Positions 6,545 through 8,914 of a stretch of DNA of 8,914 bases are shown here, one piece after another. Below the pieces are notes generated by a model. It did not search any database, was not told the origin of the DNA, and worked only from the letters and a program-made list of their open reading frames with translations. A program made the translations under genes and the position numbers. The stretch comes from CAZYTO01 sp964650405. GTDB lineage: Bacteria; Acidobacteriota; Thermoanaerobaculia; Gp7-AA8. Each line of letters starts with the position of its first letter. Position 1 is the first letter of the stretch. Location of the stretch: NCBI GenBank assembly GCA_964650405.1, contig CAZYTO010000247.1:1-8914 (forward strand). The letters are read 5' to 3'.

Positions 6545-6550
6545 ATGATA
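6545..6550 (-). promoter_or_regulatory. -10-like hexamer of the ferredoxin gene
   Basis: TATCAT on the minus strand, 56 bp before the GTG start and about 33 bp after the end of the GreA-like gene. It predicts a leader of roughly 50 nt that contains array H4. The -35 region is weak (TGAACC at 17-bp spacing). The same hexamer with nearly the same downstream bases precedes the hydroxyacid dehydrogenase gene. Confidence 0.4.
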
Positions 6551-6582
6551 CATCGTTCGCCCTCCGCGGTTCATGTCCGTCG

Positions 6583-8661
6583 TCACTCCGTCCAGCGACG
6601 AATCGACTCGACCTGGTAGTCGTTTCCCATGAAGGAAACGATGTCGCCCGCCAGGTGTCCGATGAGGGCCTTGGCCACTTCGGACTGGTTCGAGTAGATG
6701 CCGTGCTCCGGCGCCGACTCCCAGGGCCCGAGAATGGTCACGTCGCGGCGGACGTCGCCGTTGGTCAGCACGACCTTGGAGCCGACCCGGACGACGCTGG
6801 TGTCGACCTGGACCGGATCGAGAACGCGCACCCGTGAGATCTCCCCGGCCAGCTCGCCCACCCGGGCCGACAGGTACTCCGCGCGCTGGCGCGCGGCTTT
6901 GTACTCGAAGTTCTCGCGAAGATCGCCCATCTCCCGCGCCGCCTGCAGCGCCTTCGAGTTGGCGGGAATCTCCACCCGCTTGAGGTGATCGAGCTCCTCG
7001 CGCTTCTTCGTAAGCATCTCCGCCGTCGCGTAGACCGGCTCCTGCTGCGGCTCGCGCAGGGAGGGGTATTTCATGTTGGCCGCGTGCTTCACGTTCTCGC
7101 GGCGGTACTCCTCCAGCGCGCCGTAGCGGTCGAGGGTCTCCACCAGCTTCCGGGCCTGCTCCTCGTTTTCCACCCCCATCACGATGCGCAGGGCCAGTCC
7201 GCCCTTGTCGAAGAGGTCCTTGAGGCGGGCCCGCACGGAGGAGAACTCGTCGGAGCCGACGGCGTCCAGCATCTGGAAGAGGATGGCGTAGGTGGCCTTG
7301 TCCGACAGCGCCTCGTCGTCGTTGAGCCGCTTGACGTACCAGTAGAACGCCCGGGGGTGGCGGCGGGGATAGCGCAGGGTCTCGTCGAGCAGCCGGTCGC
7401 GCAGGTCGGTCTGGCCGGCCCGCTCCAGCTCCGTGATGATCATGGTGAGGATGCGCGGCTCGTCGTCGAGGAAGAACGCCTCGCTGTAGACCTTCGGCCA
7501 GTCGGGATGCTGCTCACGGACGGTCGCCAGCGCCCGCTCCCGCAACTGTTTGTCGGGGATGGCGGCCACCGTGCGCGAGGCCATCGGTCCGCTGAGCAGC
7601 GAGGCGGTGTCGATGGTCGCCTCGTACTTGCCGGGAAGGTTTTCCAGCGTAGCCAGGATCTGCCAGGCCAGCGACGGGTCGCTCTTCGACAGCCGTGCCG
7701 CATCGGCGGCCAGGGTCGAGGCAAAGAAGTCCGCCAGGTCGGGATTGCGCGCGCTGTGCTTTCGCGCCAGGTCGAGGCGTACTTTCACGTCGGCCTTCTC
7801 GAAGTCGCGGCGGATGGACTGTTCGGCGCAGGCGGTCGAGGCATTCCACTGGTAGGTCGCCTTGGCACCCGTGCCGCTGACGACGATCTGGGGGTTCTTC
7901 CGCGCCGAGGTCCACCACGAGGACCACTTCTCCTCGGGCACGATGCCGGTCACGGCATCGCGCACTTCGGCCATGGTCATGGGCCGGCCGAAGCTCTGGA
8001 GGACGCGGGCGAAGAAGTCGGACGGCTTCTTCACCGCCTCCTCCCGCACCTTCTGCCCGTCCTTGAACTTCTCGCGGAGAACGTGGCCGGGGGGGAGCGG
8101 TACGAGGTACTTCGCCGCCGCGCCGAGGGGCACGGAGACGCGCTTGTCCTTCTCGAAATCGAGGCGGGTGATGCCGAGCTCCGGGTTCAGCTCCGTGACG
8201 ATGCCCGCCCCGCGGCCGGCCATGAAGAACATCTCCCCTTCGTCGTACAGCAGCCACATCTCGACCTTCTCGGCGCGCTCGACCGGGTTCGAGGTCGTCT
8301 CGTTGAAGTTGGCGTAGTCGAAGATGCGCTGGAAGCTCTTGTGGGTGCCGTGCGTGCCGCGCAGGGCCTGCTCGATGGGCGCCCGGAGATGCGTCGGATG
8401 CTTGGAGAGGCGGCCGATCTCCTTGATCACGGCCAGGCGCTGGGGCCAGAGCTTCTGGTCGAGAAGCTGATCGGAGAGCAGCCCGAGCAGCGTGTCGGAT
8501 TGCGTGCGCTGCTCCGCCTTGCGGAGAGTCTTGGCGATGCGGAGGAAGGCGTCGGCGTCGGAGGGATCGCGCTCGAGCTGGTTCATCCAGAGCGATTCCA
8601 GCTCATCGAAATTCTTCTTTTCTATCAGCGCGCTGGCATCTTCAACGAACCCCAAAACCAT
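6583..8661 (-). CDS. GreA-type transcript cleavage factor with long N-terminal extension
   Basis: 692-residue protein whose last ~147 residues are a complete GreA: coiled-coil from about 546 with tip AAREMGDLRENFEY carrying the acidic pair D580 and E583 that helps RNA polymerase cleave backtracked RNA, then the FKBP-like domain (about 620-692) with YSNQSEVAKALIGHLAGDIV. Normal GreA is ~158 residues. The first ~540 residues are extra: TPR-like helical pairs near 8-65; an SH3/Tudor-like stretch (about 143-190, GRGAGIVTELNPELGITRLDF to KYLVPL) reminiscent of CarD-type modules; a winged-helix-like segment (about 213-275, FGRPMTMAEVRDAV to WW); then alpha-helical repeats to 540. Similar large GreA fusions occur in Chlamydiae. 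The ATG at 8659-8661 is only 2 bp after GGAGG; a TTG two codons later (8655) has 8-bp spacing and could be the true start. A TACAAT hexamer lies at 8686-8691. The domain reading of the extension is inference. Confidence 0.92.
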   Translation of the reverse strand: MVLGFVEDASALIEKKNFDELESLWMNQLERDPSDADAFLRIAKTLRKAEQRTQSDTLLGLLSDQLLDQKLWPQRLAVIKEIGRLSKHPTHLRAPIEQALRGTHGTHKSFQRIFDYANFNETTSNPVERAEKVEMWLLYDEGEMFFMAGRGAGIVTELNPELGITRLDFEKDKRVSVPLGAAAKYLVPLPPGHVLREKFKDGQKVREEAVKKPSDFFARVLQSFGRPMTMAEVRDAVTGIVPEEKWSSWWTSARKNPQIVVSGTGAKATYQWNASTACAEQSIRRDFEKADVKVRLDLARKHSARNPDLADFFASTLAADAARLSKSDPSLAWQILATLENLPGKYEATIDTASLLSGPMASRTVAAIPDKQLRERALATVREQHPDWPKVYSEAFFLDDEPRILTMIITELERAGQTDLRDRLLDETLRYPRRHPRAFYWYVKRLNDDEALSDKATYAILFQMLDAVGSDEFSSVRARLKDLFDKGGLALRIVMGVENEEQARKLVETLDRYGALEEYRRENVKHAANMKYPSLREPQQEPVYATAEMLTKKREELDHLKRVEIPANSKALQAAREMGDLRENFEYKAARQRAEYLSARVGELAGEISRVRVLDPVQVDTSVVRVGSKVVLTNGDVRRDVTILGPWESAPEHGIYSNQSEVAKALIGHLAGDIVSFMGNDYQVESIRRWTE

Positions 8662-8685
8662 GACCTCCGACGAGATGAGCCGCGT

Positions 8686-8691
8686 ATTGTA
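8686..8691 (-). promoter_or_regulatory. -10-like hexamer of the GreA-like gene
   Basis: TACAAT on the minus strand, 24 bp before the ATG, giving a leader of about 19 nt that contains the GGAGG site. Identical to the hexamer before the S46 peptidase. The GC-rich sequence upstream shows no good -35. Confidence 0.4.
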
Positions 8692-8774
8692 ATCGAGCGG
8701 GCTGGCCGGGGCGAGCCGAGCCCGAAGCTCTCGACGTCTCACCAGGGCGCCGGAACGGTCCCGTTCGCCGGCCA

Positions 8775-8805
8775 CCCGCTCGCCGCTCGCCGCAACCCGC
8801 TCGCC
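8775..8805. repeat. GC-rich heptad element H6, copy of the 5856-5887 repeat
   Basis: Plus strand carries CCCGCTCGCCGCTCGCC (8775-8791), a 4-bp spacer and CCCGCTCGCC (8796-8805). The same 17-bp and 10-bp blocks occur at 5856-5872 and 5878-5887 with a 5-bp spacer, and the 17-mer occurs in opposite orientation at 5791-5807. It lies in the gap between the upstream gene (stop at 8809) and the GreA-like gene. Confidence 0.8.
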
Positions 8806-8808
8806 GGC

Positions 8809-8914
8809 CTAGTGCCGCATCTTTACGAGCGCCTTGAAGACATCGAACGGCAGTTCCTCGGCGTGGACGATGTGGCGGAGGTGATGCAGCGACGTGCGCC
8901 GCTCCTTCACGTCT
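8809..8914 (-). CDS. 3' end of an unrecognised gene (partial)
   Basis: The last 34 complete codons before a TAG (8809-8811) read DVKERRTSLHHLRHIVHAEE then LPFDVFKALVKMRH. Third codon positions are almost all G or C as in the other genes, and the frame is open to the window edge, which supports real coding. The piece is His-rich and probably helical. It is too short to name a family. The stop lies 3 bp from repeat element H6. Confidence 0.6.
   Translation of the reverse strand, partial: DVKERRTSLHHLRHIVHAEELPFDVFKALVKMRH

Noticed and set aside
6536..6837. Plus-strand frame starting near 6511
   Set aside because: Antisense to the end of the GreA-like gene and to the ferredoxin promoter; its N-terminal part is translated repeat DNA.

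Overview
The window looks like a piece of a high-GC bacterial chromosome in which every supported gene lies on the minus strand. Three things suggest, but do not prove, an Acidobacteriota-like organism (for example the Thermoanaerobaculia/Holophagae side): G/C-rich third codon positions, a secreted S46 dipeptidyl-peptidase, and a GreA factor with a very long N-terminal extension of the kind otherwise known from Chlamydiae and some deep-branching Gram-negatives. No phage, transposase, CRISPR or tRNA signal was seen, and gene content is mostly housekeeping or metabolic.

Layout in the direction of transcription, from high to low coordinates: the 3' end of an unrecognised gene (8809 to beyond the edge); a GreA-type transcript cleavage factor with a ~540-residue extension (6583-8661); a 7Fe ferredoxin, fdxA-like (6222-6488), followed by a rho-independent terminator; a 463-bp gap holding a strongly structured candidate non-coding RNA with its own terminator (about 5887-6105) and a 27-bp perfect inverted repeat; a beta-hydroxyacid dehydrogenase-family oxidoreductase (4883-5758); an SDR-family protein lacking the normal YxxxK catalytic pair (3926-4714); a tight three-gene unit of secreted S46 peptidase, PAT/MnaT-like GNAT acetyltransferase and a tiny two-helix membrane protein with a split zinc ribbon (1041-3840); and the N-terminal half of lepA, cut by the window edge (1-934).

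The most unusual signal is in the spacers. All six intergenic gaps longer than 20 bp contain degenerate tandem arrays of a 7-bp unit, roughly RGCGANC with CGA recurring every seven bases (for example AGCGATC, AGCGAAC, AACGATG, GGCGAGC). Coding regions appear free of them. Several arrays sit directly beside a -10-like hexamer or stop exactly at a stop codon. Together with the candidate ncRNA and three apparently leaderless genes, these are the parts that ordinary gene annotation would miss.

Functionally the window mixes translation and transcription maintenance (LepA, GreA-like), electron transfer (ferredoxin), peptide scavenging in the periplasm (S46), and small-molecule redox or acetylation enzymes. 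The only convincing operon is peptidase-acetyltransferase-zinc-ribbon protein; the other genes appear to have their own promoters.
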